A DNA stretch of 64,000 nucleotides from Mycolicibacterium sphagni (GCF_013337765.1 NZ_VBSB01000002.1:124001-188000), one strand, 5' to 3'. Shown: positions 19,697 to 28,587, numbered from the stretch's first letter. Numbers and translations are program-made. The notes: generated from the letters alone by a model not told the origin.

Positions 19697-20440
19697 ATGA
19701 CTGCAGGAGTCGATACCACCGATCCCCGCCGGTCGGAGTCTGCCCAGGACGGTTACGCCGAGGACTTCCCCGAAGCCGTCGTCGACGCCGCCGCGCAATT
19801 CCTCGGCAAGCCGCGAGCACGCGGCTGGATCCACGTCTATGCCGCGTTCATCGCCTTCATCGCGGGCGCGGCCCTCATCTCGGTGTCATGGTCGCTGGAA
19901 GGCCTGCGCGCAGGGCTCGCGACGTTCGTCTACACGGTGACCATCGTGGCGATGTTCGCTGTCAGCGGCACCTATCACCGGGTGAACTGGAAGTCTGCGT
20001 CCGCCCGCAAGTGGATGAAACGCGCCGACCACTCGATGATCTTCATCTTCATCGCGGGCAGCTATACGCCGTTCGCCATGTTGGCGTTGCCCGAGCGCAG
20101 TGGTCTCATCCTGCTGACGATCGTGTGGAGTGGCGCGCTGGCCGGAGTGCTGCTCAAGCTGTTCTGGCCGTCGGCGCCGCGCTGGGTCGGGGTGCCGCTC
20201 TACCTACTGCTGGGCTGGGTGGCGGCGTGGTTCATCGTGCCGATCATGAACGGCGCGGGCGTCGCGGCGCTGGTGCTGCTGATCGTCGGCGGCGCGCTGT
20301 ACAGCGTCGGTGGCGTGCTCTACGCGCTGAAGTGGCCGAACCCGTGGCCGACGACATTCGGCCATCACGAGTTCTTCCACGCGTGCACCGCGGTAGCGGC
20401 GATCTGCCACTACATCGCGATGTGGTTCGCGGTCTTCTAA
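19697..20440 (+). CDS. Hemolysin III / PAQR-family membrane protein (Rv1085c-like)
   Basis: A 247-residue protein with a soluble N-terminus of about 50 residues and seven hydrophobic helices. Family motifs are present: [11 protein letters not shown] after the second helix, [18 protein letters not shown] in the third, and [22 protein letters not shown] in the last. The conserved His and Asp residues form the metal site proposed for PAQR/hemolysin-III proteins. The role in mycobacteria is unknown. GGAGG at 19688-19692 precedes ATG 19697. It is divergent from the Z-prenyl synthase gene, as in M. tuberculosis, and convergent with the ketosteroid-isomerase-like gene. Confidence 0.88.
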   Translation: MTAGVDTTDPRRSESAQDGYAEDFPEAVVDAAAQFLGKPRARGWIHVYAAFIAFIAGAALISVSWSLEGLRAGLATFVYTVTIVAMFAVSGTYHRVNWKSASARKWMKRADHSMIFIFIAGSYTPFAMLALPERSGLILLTIVWSGALAGVLLKLFWPSAPRWVGVPLYLLLGWVAAWFIVPIMNGAGVAALVLLIVGGALYSVGGVLYALKWPNPWPTTFGHHEFFHACTAVAAICHYIAMWFAVF

Positions 20441-20442
20441 AG

Positions 20443-20808
20443 CTAGAGCTGAGTGACGTTCTCCGGGCCCCAGTAGGCCTTCATCGACGTGACCAGACCG
20501 TCGCTGTTGAACGTCATGACCTCGATGACCTCGATCCGCATCGCGCCGGCGACGGTCAGCGCGAAGAGGAACGCCGCCTCTTGGCCGCCGGAGCGGAACG
20601 TGAGCAGTTCGGCCTTCACCTCGGCGGCTTCGACTGCCTTGTAGAAGCCCTCGATCGCCTGCCGGCCGATGTGGACGTCGCCGCCGCCCACCGGGTCCTC
20701 CAGTGTGGCGTCCTCGGCATAGAGCGCCGCGACGTTGGCCGCATTGCCGGCGGCGACGGTGCTCAGGTATCGGTTGACCAGGGCTTCGAGATCGAGGGCA
20801 TCGCTCAT
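20443..20808 (-). CDS. Ketosteroid isomerase-like (SnoaL/NTF2 fold) protein
   Basis: A 121-residue NTF2-fold protein. It lines up with bacterial delta5-3-ketosteroid isomerases: Tyr14 in VNRYLST, Asp38 in TLEDPVGG and Glu96 at the position of Asp99 in the reference enzymes, plus the terminal segment SMKAYWGPENV. An acidic residue in the third position keeps the catalytic geometry plausible, but the substrate is not proven. ATG 20808 lies 10 bases after the stop of the DUF255 gene, making it the last gene of the mca-led operon. No steroid-catabolic genes lie nearby. Confidence 0.82.
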   Translation of the reverse strand: MSDALDLEALVNRYLSTVAAGNAANVAALYAEDATLEDPVGGGDVHIGRQAIEGFYKAVEAAEVKAELLTFRSGGQEAAFLFALTVAGAMRIEVIEVMTFNSDGLVTSMKAYWGPENVTQL

Positions 20809-20818
20809 GGCCGGAACG

Positions 20819-22819
20819 CTACACGGACACACCCAGCGCGTCGGCGAGTTCCCCGGCGCCGGTGACCGGCAGGTCGCAGGTGCGGCCCCGGCAGACGTAG
20901 GCGGCGTCGTTTCCGCCGACCTGGTCGCGGCCTTCCAGCAGCGGCGACGAGTCGACGGCCCCACCGACCACGATGGCGCCGCCCGGCGCCAACTGCCTTG
21001 CGGCGGCGAGCAATTCGGAATCCGGGCGGTCAGTGGCGACAGCCACCTGAAGCGGGCCGCGGACCGCAGCCTCGGCGACCGCCAGCCAATGACCCGACGA
21101 CCGCGGCGCGCGGGCCAGCAGCGGCGAATGCGCCAGCAGGGTGTCCTCGGCGGCCTGCCCGTAGCGGACCGCGCGGTCGGGGTCGACCAGATGAGCCGCC
21201 GTCAGCAGTGCCTCGGCGATCGACGACGCCCCCGACGGTGTCGCCCCGTCGAGTGGGTCGGCAGGCCGGACCATCAGCTGCTCGGCATCGTCGGCGGTGT
21301 CGAACCAGCGGCCCGGCCGTTCGGGGTCGGCGAAATGCCGTAGCGCTACGTCGAGCAGGTCGGTGGCGCTACGCAACCACTTGTCCTCGCCGGTGAGCTG
21401 GTAGAGCGTGAGCAACCCGGTGGCCAGCGTGGCGTGGTCCTCGAGGATCGCCGCACTGTCGCCTACCACGCCGCCCAGGCTGGCCCGCCGCAGCCTGCCG
21501 TCGACGAGGTGCAGGTCGAGCAGGGCCACGGCACAACGTAATGCAGCACTCAATAACGGCGGATCATCAAGGGCCACACTGGCTTCGGCGAGTGCGGTGA
21601 TCGCCAGCCCGTTCCACGCGGTGACGATCTTGCCGTCACGCGCGGGCTGCACCCGGGTCAGCCGAGAAGCCAACAATGCCAGCCGCACCCGCTCGAAGCG
21701 CGCGGCGTCGTCGGGATCCGTCAGCAGCTGCAGCACCGATGTCCCGTGCTCGAACGTGCCACGATCGGAGACATCGAAAAGTCTTGCGGCCCAGCGCCCG
21801 TCGTCTTCGCCGAGCACCTCGCCCAACTGGTCGGGTGTCCACACATAGGTCGAGCCTTCGACGCCTGCGGCGTCGGCGTCCAGTGCCGAGGTGAACATGT
21901 CACCGTCGGCGAGGTCGTCGAGCAGGAACTCCGCGGTCTGCGCCGCGATGCGCCGGGCCAGCGGATCTCCCGTGCGCCGGGCCCAGTGCGCATAGGCACG
22001 CAGCAGCAGGGCGTTGTCGTAGAGCATCTTCTCGAAGTGTGGCACCACCCAGTCGGCGTCGACGCTGTAGCGCGCGAAGCCACCGGCCAGCTGGTCGTAG
22101 ATTCCGCCGCGTGCCATCGCGGTCCCCGTGCGGATCACCGCCTCCAACGGCAGCGGTGAGCCGGTGCGCTCGAACGACCGCAGCAGCGCCTCCAGCAGTG
22201 CCGACGGCGGGAACTTGGGGGCCCGACCGAAACCGCCTCGCTCGATGTCCTCGTCGCGCAGGATCGCCGCGAGGGCGTGGTCGCACAGCGCGGCATTGAT
22301 CTCCGGCCCGCCGTCGGGCAGCCCGGCGGCCATCTTCCGCAGCTCCCCGGCCACCTGATCGGAGGCTTCCTCCACCTCCCCGCGGCGGTCGCGCCACGTC
22401 TCGGCCACCGCGTCAAGCAGCTGCAAGAACTGTGGCTTCGGGTAGTAGGTGCCGCAGAAGAACGGGCGCCCATCGGGGGTCAGGAAGCAGGTCATCGGCC
22501 AGCCGCCCTGCCCGGTCATCGCCACCGTCGCGTTCATGTACACCGCATCGAGGTCCGGCCGCTCCTCGCGGTCGACCTTGATGCACACGAAATTTGCATT
22601 CGCCACCGCTGCGACGTCCTCGGACTCGAAGGACTCGTGGGCCATCACATGACACCAGTGGCAGGCGGCATACCCGATCGACAACAGGATCGGCACCTCC
22701 CGGCTGGCGGCTTCGGCAAGCGCCTCGGGCGTCCACTGCCGCCAGTGGACGGGGTTATCGGCGTGTTGACGCAGATAGGGGCTGGTCGCGCTGGCGAGGG
22801 TGTTACCCGCCGGGCTCAT
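20819..22819 (-). CDS. DUF255 thioredoxin-like / YyaL family protein (Rv1084-like)
   Basis: A 666-residue protein. The N-terminal thioredoxin-like domain (about residues 1-160) contains GYAACHWCHVMAHESFE, the family signature with a CxxC-like pair, followed by an AGE/six-hairpin glycosidase-like (alpha/alpha)6 region with PHFEKMLYDNALLLRAYA. The human relative is SPATA20; the biochemical role is unknown in bacteria. No signal peptide is present. The start ATG 22819 overlaps the end of the small membrane protein gene by 17 bases, so the two are translationally close. It is syntenic with Rv1084. Confidence 0.9.
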   Translation of the reverse strand: MSPAGNTLASATSPYLRQHADNPVHWRQWTPEALAEAASREVPILLSIGYAACHWCHVMAHESFESEDVAAVANANFVCIKVDREERPDLDAVYMNATVAMTGQGGWPMTCFLTPDGRPFFCGTYYPKPQFLQLLDAVAETWRDRRGEVEEASDQVAGELRKMAAGLPDGGPEINAALCDHALAAILRDEDIERGGFGRAPKFPPSALLEALLRSFERTGSPLPLEAVIRTGTAMARGGIYDQLAGGFARYSVDADWVVPHFEKMLYDNALLLRAYAHWARRTGDPLARRIAAQTAEFLLDDLADGDMFTSALDADAAGVEGSTYVWTPDQLGEVLGEDDGRWAARLFDVSDRGTFEHGTSVLQLLTDPDDAARFERVRLALLASRLTRVQPARDGKIVTAWNGLAITALAEASVALDDPPLLSAALRCAVALLDLHLVDGRLRRASLGGVVGDSAAILEDHATLATGLLTLYQLTGEDKWLRSATDLLDVALRHFADPERPGRWFDTADDAEQLMVRPADPLDGATPSGASSIAEALLTAAHLVDPDRAVRYGQAAEDTLLAHSPLLARAPRSSGHWLAVAEAAVRGPLQVAVATDRPDSELLAAARQLAPGGAIVVGGAVDSSPLLEGRDQVGGNDAAYVCRGRTCDLPVTGAGELADALGVSV

Positions 22820-23069
22820 GCGGGGGCTTTACGTCGGGTTCGAAACCCACGACCTCGTCTTTTGCCGCACCGACGGCTTCGGCGTCGTCGGCGGGCTCCT
22901 TGTCGAAACTCTCCGGCAGCTTCTTGAGGTGCCGGTTCATCGACCAGACCAGGGCGAAGACGCAGATCAGCAGGATCACGACGATCAGCAGGCCAAGCGG
23001 GCTGGCCTTGCCGAAGTCCGGACCGGTGTTCTTCGGCGCATCGGCCAGGATCGAAAGCAGTTCATTCAC
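22803..23069 (-). CDS. Small single-pass membrane protein (Rv1083-like)
   Basis: An 88-residue protein with one transmembrane helix at about residues 25-43 ([19 protein letters not shown]), a basic stop-transfer segment (NRHLKK) and an acidic, Pro-rich tail. Its ATG at 23069 overlaps the mca stop in an ATGA arrangement, and its own 3' end overlaps the DUF255 gene by 17 bases. Translation of the three is therefore probably coupled. The same gene order is found in M. tuberculosis. Function unknown. Confidence 0.85.
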   Translation of the reverse strand: MNELLSILADAPKNTGPDFGKASPLGLLIVVILLICVFALVWSMNRHLKKLPESFDKEPADDAEAVGAAKDEVVGFEPDVKPPHEPGG

Positions 23070-23938
23070 TCGAAGATCTCGATTCCGGCGAACAGGTCGT
23101 CTTCAGGCAACGTGGCGGGCACCCGCGAACGAGCCAATTCGAACTCCTCGGTGGGCCACAACCGCTGCTGCCACTCTATGGGGGTCGCGAAGAAGAACCC
23201 ATCCGGGTCGATCTGGGTGGCGTGCGCCTTGAGCGCCTCGTCGCGCTGATTGAAGTACTCCGAGCAGAGCACCCGGGTGGTCACCCGCCCAGCGAAGATG
23301 TCGATCTCGGGATCCCACTTCTTCAGCCAGTCGGCGAACGGGCCCTCCTGGCCATGCTTGGCGAACTCGTCCTGAAGCAGCTGCAGGCGGGCCCGCAGGA
23401 AACCGTGGTTGTAGTAGAGCTTGCTGACCGTCCATGGTTCGCCGGCTTCGGGATACAGCCGGTGGTCGGCGGCGGCTTCGTAGGCGGCCACCGAAACCTG
23501 GTGGCAGCGAATGTGATCGGGGTGCGGGTAGCCGCCGTTCTCGTCATAGGTCGTCATCACATGCGGGCGGAACTCGCGGATGAGCTTGACCAATTCTTCG
23601 ACCGGCTGCTCGATCGGCACGACGGCGAAGCAGCCGTCCGGCAGCGGTGGCAGCGGATCGCCCTCCGGCAGACCTGAGTCGACGAAACCCAGCCAGCGGT
23701 GCTCGACGCCGAGGATCTCGGCCGCTCTGGCCATCTCGTCACGACGGATATCGGTGATCCGGCCACGCACCTCAGGCAGGTCCATCGCCGGGTTGAGGAT
23801 GTCTCCACGCTCGCCGCCGGTCAGCGTCACCACCTGCACGCGGTGACCTTCGGCGGCATATCGCGCAGCCGTGGCGGCGCCCTTGCTGGACTCGTCGTCC
23901 GGATGGGCGTGTACGGCCATCAACCGCAGTTCGGTCAC
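23066..23938 (-). CDS. mca: Mycothiol S-conjugate amidase Mca
   Basis: A 290-residue zinc amidase of the LmbE/PIG-L family. It cleaves mycothiol S-conjugates to release mercapturic acids for export, detoxifying electrophiles and some antibiotics. The zinc and catalytic motif HAHPDDE is at residues 10-16, and the second metal His lies in [16 protein letters not shown] 23938 agrees with the M. tuberculosis Mca N-terminus ([16 protein letters not shown]) and has AGGGGAG just upstream. An in-frame ATG at 23968 would add 10 residues and remains possible. It heads the operon with the small membrane, DUF255 and KSI-like genes. The mycothiol pathway is limited to actinobacteria. Confidence 0.95.
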   Translation of the reverse strand: MTELRLMAVHAHPDDESSKGAATAARYAAEGHRVQVVTLTGGERGDILNPAMDLPEVRGRITDIRRDEMARAAEILGVEHRWLGFVDSGLPEGDPLPPLPDGCFAVVPIEQPVEELVKLIREFRPHVMTTYDENGGYPHPDHIRCHQVSVAAYEAAADHRLYPEAGEPWTVSKLYYNHGFLRARLQLLQDEFAKHGQEGPFADWLKKWDPEIDIFAGRVTTRVLCSEYFNQRDEALKAHATQIDPDGFFFATPIEWQQRLWPTEEFELARSRVPATLPEDDLFAGIEIFE

Positions 23939-24079
23939 TTCTCCCCTGTACTTGCTGTCGCTTGTCATTGCTTTACGTGCTGATGCAACAGTTGCAGCAC
24001 GTCCTATAGTCCAATAGTTCCATCCGGGGCACGGATACCCGTAATCGAAGCCTGCCGACGAGAGACGCACTGCACACCG

Positions 24080-24514
24080 ATGACCGACAGTCCCCCGCAG
24101 CTCCTCCAGGCCCGATATGGTCGTCAAGGGCTGCCGCCGGCCACCCGCCGCCGGGTGGCGTTCGCGCTGGGTGTGCTGGTTCTGGCCGCCGGTGTCGTGC
24201 TCGCCCTAATCGCCTATCAGCGCTTCGAGGGCAACGACGTGGAGGGCACGATCGCCTCCTACAAAGTCGTCGACGATCAGACCGTCTCGGTGACGATCAG
24301 CGTGACCCGAAAGGACCCGGCCCAGCCGGTGCATTGCATCGTGCGGGTGCGGTCCCACGACGGCGCCGAGACCGGACGCCGCGAAATCCTGGTTCCGCCG
24401 GCACAGACGGCAACGGTGCAGGTCACGACGTTAGTAAAGTCGTATAAGCGACCGTTCGTCGGCGATGTCTACGGCTGCGGGACCGACGTCCCCGGCTACT
24501 TGGTCGCGGCCTGA
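24080..24514 (+). CDS. DUF4307 single-pass membrane protein (Rv1081c-like)
   Basis: A 144-residue protein. A short basic cytoplasmic start ([15 protein letters not shown]) is followed by one transmembrane helix (about residues 28-48) and an extracytoplasmic beta-rich DUF4307 domain ([27 protein letters not shown]). It is divergent from mca and upstream of greA, as in M. tuberculosis. A TATAGT hexamer at 24005-24010 fits a mycobacterial -10 and would give a 5' leader of about 60 bases. Function unknown. Confidence 0.83.
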   Translation: MTDSPPQLLQARYGRQGLPPATRRRVAFALGVLVLAAGVVLALIAYQRFEGNDVEGTIASYKVVDDQTVSVTISVTRKDPAQPVHCIVRVRSHDGAETGRREILVPPAQTATVQVTTLVKSYKRPFVGDVYGCGTDVPGYLVAA

Positions 24515-24576
24515 TCGGCGTCTGCGGAGCGAACAATGAACTGCGAATCTATGAAAACCGACTGTCCTCGCGGTGG

Positions 24577-24582
24577 TAGACT
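24577..24582 (+). promoter_or_regulatory. Putative -10 hexamer for greA
   Basis: TAGACT matches TANNNT. Initiation about 7 bases downstream would place the 5' end of the greA transcript at about 24588-24590, the first base of a long hairpin, leaving a leader of about 158 bases. The -35 region is not obvious. Confidence 0.4.
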
Positions 24583-24587
24583 CGTCC

Positions 24588-24618
24588 AATACACGGTTCC
24601 TGCTGGGAGCCGTGTATT
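24588..24618 (+). promoter_or_regulatory. Strong hairpin at the inferred 5' end of greA mRNA
   Basis: The arms AATACACGGTTCC (24588-24600) and GGAGCCGTGTATT (24606-24618) form a 13-bp stem with one G-T pair and a 5-base loop (TGCTG). No U-run follows, so it is not a typical intrinsic terminator for the upstream DUF4307 gene, although that role cannot be excluded. Its position right after a TAGACT hexamer suggests a 5'-terminal stabilising or regulatory structure. Confidence 0.6.
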
Positions 24619-24746
24619 GCTTCATTAGCGCGTTTGCTCGCAGCTCTTCGATGGCAATACACGCGGAGTGATCCGCATTTTCCCGGCAGCAACAACAGAC
24701 TGCAATGCCAACATGCGCGGAACCAACGAACGAGGAGCGCGACCAA

Positions 24747-25241
24747 ATGACCGACACCCAGGTGACTTGGCTTACCCAAGAGTCGTATGACCGGCTCAAG
24801 ACCGAGCTGGATCAGTTGATCGCCAATCGTCCGGTCATCGCCGCTGAGATCAACGACCGTCGCGAAGAGGGCGACCTGCGCGAGAACGGCGGTTACCACG
24901 CCGCGCGCGAGGAGCAAGGCCAGCAGGAGGCCCGGATTCGCCAGCTGCAAGAGTTGCTGAACACCGCCAAGGTCGGCGAGGCACCCAAGCAGTCCGGCGT
25001 CGCGCTTCCCGGTTCGGTGGTCAAGGTCTACTACGACGGCGACGAGTCCGACACCGAGACCTTCCTGATCGCCACCCGCCAGGAGGGCATCGACCACGAC
25101 AAGCTCGAGGTCTACTCGCCGAACTCCCCGTTGGGCGCCGCCCTGCTCAATGCCAAGGTCGGCGACACGCGCGAGTACAACGTGCCCAGCGGCAAGACCG
25201 TGAAGGTCACGCTGGTCAGCGCGGAGCCGTACCACTCGTAG
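24747..25241 (+). CDS. greA: Transcription elongation factor GreA
   Basis: A 164-residue protein. The N-terminal coiled coil (about residues 1-75) carries the tip motif [16 protein letters not shown], with the two acidic residues that help RNA polymerase cleave backtracked RNA. The C-terminal FKBP-like domain ends [17 protein letters not shown]. GreA binds the secondary channel of RNA polymerase and rescues arrested complexes. ATG 24747 has GAGGAG about 9 bases upstream. Its leader holds a 13-bp hairpin. Confidence 0.96.
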   Translation: MTDTQVTWLTQESYDRLKTELDQLIANRPVIAAEINDRREEGDLRENGGYHAAREEQGQQEARIRQLQELLNTAKVGEAPKQSGVALPGSVVKVYYDGDESDTETFLIATRQEGIDHDKLEVYSPNSPLGAALLNAKVGDTREYNVPSGKTVKVTLVSAEPYHS

Positions 25242-25254
25242 GTCTTTGACGCGC

Positions 25255-25914
25255 ATGGCGCGCATCGCCGAAGACCTTCTTCTGCTGCTCCTCGACAATG
25301 CCGCGGCGCAGCCCGGTCTGGAGCCCACCCTTCTGCAACGGCTGTTGGCCGGCGCTGTGCTGCTGGACCTTGCCTACGACTGCCGGGTCCGCCCCGCACT
25401 CCCGCACGAACCGGTGCCGGCCGACCGGCTGGTCGTGTTGATGGGGCCGCCGCCGCTGGATCCCGTTGTCCGCCCGGCGTTGACGCTGTTGCAGGAGGCG
25501 CCGATCACAGCGAGCGCCGCAATCGGCAAACTGCGCAAGCAAACCGAGGACCAGGTGCTCAACCAGCTGCTGCGCACCGGGCAACTGCATCAGATTGCAT
25601 TGTCGGAGAACCGATTTCGCCGTAACTCCTACGCCTGGCCGCTGGCCAGCCGGGCGCGGGTGGACCAGGCGCGCTCAGCACTCTTGGCGGCGTTGTTTGA
25701 CGGCCATCGCCCCGATCCGACGACGGCGGCCATCGTCTCGCTGCTACATGCCGTGCACGGACTGGGTGCGGTGTTGAGCCTCAACGACCGCGGCTGGCAG
25801 TGGGTCGGCGATCGAGCCAGTGAAATCGCAAGCGGCACATGGGTTGACGACGAGAAGATGGCTGACGTCAATCTCGCGGTGACCACCGCCGCGGTGCGGG
25901 CCGCGCTAGTTTAG
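25255..25914 (+). CDS. GPP34 (Golgi phosphoprotein 3-like) family protein
   Basis: A 219-residue protein with the GPP34 plan: an N-terminal ARIAEDLLLLLLD segment, then LLAGAVLLDLAY, DPVVRPALTLL, and a C-terminal helix-rich half with DPTTAAIVSLLHAVHGLGAVL. Eukaryotic relatives bind phosphatidylinositol 4-phosphate; actinobacteria have many GPP34 proteins of unknown role. ATG 25255 is preferred to TTG 25246. It follows greA after 13 bases, probably in one transcript, and its last 9 bases overlap the convergent metB gene. Confidence 0.82.
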   Translation: MARIAEDLLLLLLDNAAAQPGLEPTLLQRLLAGAVLLDLAYDCRVRPALPHEPVPADRLVVLMGPPPLDPVVRPALTLLQEAPITASAAIGKLRKQTEDQVLNQLLRTGQLHQIALSENRFRRNSYAWPLASRARVDQARSALLAALFDGHRPDPTTAAIVSLLHAVHGLGAVLSLNDRGWQWVGDRASEIASGTWVDDEKMADVNLAVTTAAVRAALV

Positions 25915-27078
25915 CGCCTGCTCGAGGTCGCCAAGCAAATCTGCCGGGTCCTCGATGCCCACCGAGAGGCGGACCAGGTCGTCGGGCACCTCGAGCTGTG
26001 ATCCGGCTGTCGACGCATGCGTCATCGCACCGGGGTGCTCGATCAGCGACTCAACCCCACCCAGCGATTCCGCGAGAATGAAAACCTCTGTACGCGAGCA
26101 CAACCGGCGCGCAGCCTCGGCCCCGCCGCGCATGCGCACCGACACCATGCCGCCGAATCCGCTCATCTGGCGGGCAGCGACGTCGTGGCCGGGATGCTCG
26201 GGCAGGCCGGGATAGAGCACCTGGCTCACAGCAGCATGGCCGGCCAGCAACTCGGCAACCTTCGCGGCATTGGAGCTGTGCCGCTGCATGCGCAGCTCGA
26301 GCGTCTTGAGTCCGCGCATCGTCAGGTATGCGTCGAACGGGCCGGGCACCGCGCCCGCGCCGTTCTGCAGGAAGGCGAACTTGGTATCGAGTTCCTCGTC
26401 ATTGGTCACCAGCGCGCCGCCGACCACATCGGAGTGCCCGCCGATGTACTTCGTCGTCGAGTGCAACACGATATCGGCGCCCAGGTTGAGCGGCTGCTGC
26501 AATGCCGGTGAGGCAAACGTGTTGTCCACCAACACCTTCTGGCCGGCGACGGCAGCGATCTCGGCGATCCCTGAGATGTCGGCGATCGACAGCAGCGGGT
26601 TGGTGGGCGTCTCCACCCAGATCAGCTTGGTGTTGGCGGTGATTGCCGCGCGCACCGCGTCGAGGTCGGACAGCGCCACCGGAGTGTGCTGAACACCCCA
26701 CTGGGTGAACACCTTGTCGATCAGCCGGAAGGTGCCGCCGTAGGCGTCGTCGGGGATCACGACGTGATCGCCGGGACGCAGCACGGCCCGCAGCGCGCAG
26801 TCGGTGGCGGCCATTCCCGAGCTGAACGCTCGCCCGAAGGTGCCATCCTCGACCGAGGCCAGCACCGCTTCCAGCGCTTGCCGGGTTGGGTTGCCGGTGC
26901 GGGCATATTCGAACCCGCCGCGCAGGCCACCCACCCCGTCCTGGGCGAACGTGCTGCTCGCGTAGATCGGTGCGTTGACGGCTCCGGTCGCCGGATCCGG
27001 CCGGTAGCCGGCGTGGATGGCCCTAGTCGCAAACCCTTGCGCCCGGTGCCGGTCGGCAGCACTGCGTTGCTCACTCAT
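25906..27078 (-). CDS. metB: Cystathionine gamma-synthase/lyase family PLP enzyme
   Basis: A 390-residue Cys/Met-metabolism PLP enzyme. Lys210 in LHSTTKYIGGHSD is the PLP lysine, the phosphate-binding YARTGNPTR is at about 58-66, and the SSGMAA segment at about 86-91. It either joins O-succinylhomoserine with cysteine (gamma-synthase) or cleaves cystathionine (gamma-lyase). M. tuberculosis MetB (Rv1079) occupies the same place; the two reactions cannot be separated from the sequence. Together with cbs, two genes upstream on the same strand, it makes a transsulfuration set. It is 27 bases downstream of the second pra gene. Confidence 0.93.
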   Translation of the reverse strand: MSEQRSAADRHRAQGFATRAIHAGYRPDPATGAVNAPIYASSTFAQDGVGGLRGGFEYARTGNPTRQALEAVLASVEDGTFGRAFSSGMAATDCALRAVLRPGDHVVIPDDAYGGTFRLIDKVFTQWGVQHTPVALSDLDAVRAAITANTKLIWVETPTNPLLSIADISGIAEIAAVAGQKVLVDNTFASPALQQPLNLGADIVLHSTTKYIGGHSDVVGGALVTNDEELDTKFAFLQNGAGAVPGPFDAYLTMRGLKTLELRMQRHSSNAAKVAELLAGHAAVSQVLYPGLPEHPGHDVAARQMSGFGGMVSVRMRGGAEAARRLCSRTEVFILAESLGGVESLIEHPGAMTHASTAGSQLEVPDDLVRLSVGIEDPADLLGDLEQALN

Positions 27079-27105
27079 CGAGAGCGAGCCTATCGGTTCA
27101 CAAGC

Positions 27106-27699
27106 TCAGAGCGGCACGCAGACGGTCGTCATGATTTTATCGGCGATCGTCTGCCGCTTGGCATCCCACAACGGGAACAGGAAGCCGATGTAGCAGATGA
27201 TCGCGTCCACGAAGTGAGCGATCTGGCGCACAATCGACATCCCGAAACCGATCGGCAAACCGGTTCTCTCGCCGATCACCTTGAACTTGAGCACCGACTT
27301 GCCGATGCTCGAGCCGGTCGTGCCCTGGCGGTAGCCGTAGTTCCAAACCCAGAACGCGATCGCGGCGAGCCCGAACACGAACGACAGGATCAGTCCCAGC
27401 GCCGACGGCTGCGACGTGCAGTACACACCGTAGTTGTTGTCGCCGCTGCTCGACGTGCAGTTGTTCTCTCCGGTGGCCGCCATCAGGCCCTGGCCGACTC
27501 CGGACAGGATCGCGATGGGGATGACGTCGATGATGTAGGCGCCGACCCGGTTGATCCAGGGGGTATAGGCATCCTTCGGCAACGCGCCAGCACCGGGTGG
27601 CGGCGGTGGCGGGTAGTTGCCGGGCGGTGGAGGTGGATAGTTACCCGGCGGCGGAGGCGGCGGCGGGTAGTTGCCGGGAGGAGGAGGCGGCTGTGTCAT
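27106..27699 (-). CDS. RDD-family membrane protein with proline-rich N-terminus (Pra paralogue 2)
   Basis: A 197-residue protein. The first about 37 residues are PPPPGNY-type repeats, followed by an RDD domain (from about 42, RVGAYIIDVIPIAILSG) with three to four membrane helices and the conserved segment GTTGSSIGKSVLKFKVIGERTG. ATG 27699 is supported by AAGGA 6 bases upstream. It is a tandem copy of the Pra gene at 27713-28438, only 13 bases downstream. Pra is a mycobacterial proline-rich antigen of the cell envelope; its function is not settled. The coding DNA of the repeat region (about 27590-27690) is low complexity and prone to copy-number change. Confidence 0.85.
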   Translation of the reverse strand: MTQPPPPPGNYPPPPPPPGNYPPPPPGNYPPPPPPGAGALPKDAYTPWINRVGAYIIDVIPIAILSGVGQGLMAATGENNCTSSSGDNNYGVYCTSQPSALGLILSFVFGLAAIAFWVWNYGYRQGTTGSSIGKSVLKFKVIGERTGLPIGFGMSIVRQIAHFVDAIICYIGFLFPLWDAKRQTIADKIMTTVCVPL

Positions 27700-27712
27700 C
27701 GATGTCCTTGTC

Positions 27713-28438
27713 TTACCGCGGGATACAGATCGTCGAGAGGATCTTGTCGACCAGCGACTGCCGCTTGCTGTCCCACAGCGGGAACAGGACGGCGACGAGC
27801 CAGAGGATGCCGGCGCACACGTACAACGCCACGTTGTAGAGCACCTCACGCACCACGGACAACCAAAAACCGATTGGCTGCCCGGTCTTTTCGCTGACCA
27901 CCTTGAACTTCATGACCGACTTGCCGATGCTCGAACCCGTCTTGCCCTGGCGCCATCCCAGGTTCCAAATCAGGTAGGCGTAAGCGAGCACGATGGTGGC
28001 CGTGAGCGCCGTCTGACCTGTCGACGAGGCACCCGTTGCGCAGAACTCACCGAGGTTGTACTCGGAGGAATCGGTGACGCAGGCCGTCTCCTGGGTGGCG
28101 AACAGTACGCCGACACCGATGCCGCTGATGACGAACACCGGAAGGTAGTCGATGATCCACGCCACGACGCGGGTGAACCATGAGGTGTATGCGCTCTGCG
28201 GCAGCGGCGGGACCGGCTGCCCGGGAGGCGGCGGCGCGTACCCGGCACCGGGAGGCGGCGGCGCATAACCACCCTGCGGGGGCGGCGGAGGCGGATAGCT
28301 TCCTGGCGGGGGCGGCGGTGAATAGCCACCACCGGACGGCGGAGGCTGGTAGCCGCCGGGCGGTGGCGGTGGCGGTGGCGGTGGCGGAGGCGGCGGGGGG
28401 TAGTTCCCCGGCGGGGGACCTGGCGGTTGTTCAGTCAT
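27713..28438 (-). CDS. pra: Proline-rich antigen Pra-like RDD-family membrane protein
   Basis: A 241-residue protein like the M. tuberculosis proline-rich antigen (Rv1078). An 80-residue N-terminus made of PPPPGGY and similar repeats, with a run of 14 prolines, is followed by an RDD domain (about 85-241) with three to four helices (WIIDYLPVFVISGIGVGVLF, ATIVLAYAYLIWNLGW, VALYVCAGILWLVAVLF) and GKTGSSIGKSVMKFKVVSEKTG. It is probably surface-related, with the Pro-rich tail facing one side of the membrane. GAAGG lies about 7 bases before the ATG. The repeat DNA (about 28200-28410) is low complexity. Confidence 0.9.
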   Translation of the reverse strand: MTEQPPGPPPGNYPPPPPPPPPPPPPPGGYQPPPSGGGYSPPPPPGSYPPPPPPQGGYAPPPPGAGYAPPPPGQPVPPLPQSAYTSWFTRVVAWIIDYLPVFVISGIGVGVLFATQETACVTDSSEYNLGEFCATGASSTGQTALTATIVLAYAYLIWNLGWRQGKTGSSIGKSVMKFKVVSEKTGQPIGFWLSVVREVLYNVALYVCAGILWLVAVLFPLWDSKRQSLVDKILSTICIPR

Positions 28439-28463
28439 GGGACGCCTTCCACTCCTTCAGTGA

Positions 28464-28491
28464 TCACCTGAGGTGAAGCGGCATTAATGTA
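28464..28491 (-). promoter_or_regulatory. Putative pra promoter with palindrome at the start site
   Basis: On the minus strand TACATT at 28491-28486 fits a mycobacterial -10. The palindrome TCACCT-G-AGGTGA (28464-28476) lies at about +3 to +15 of the predicted transcript, where a bound repressor would block initiation. The regulator is unknown; a 6-bp-arm palindrome can arise by chance, so the call is weak. Confidence 0.35.
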
Positions 28492-28587
28492 CCTGAGAAG
28501 GACCTGCGCATCGCGGTAAAGCGGAATCTTCATCTGCCCGACACATCCGGCGTTGACCAGCGAAGAATATTTGCTCAGGCAACAATT

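Noticed and set aside
27590..28420. Low-complexity C/G-rich repeat arrays that might look like a CRISPR or satellite
   Set aside because: They are in-frame proline-repeat codons of the two Pra proteins, without unique spacers.
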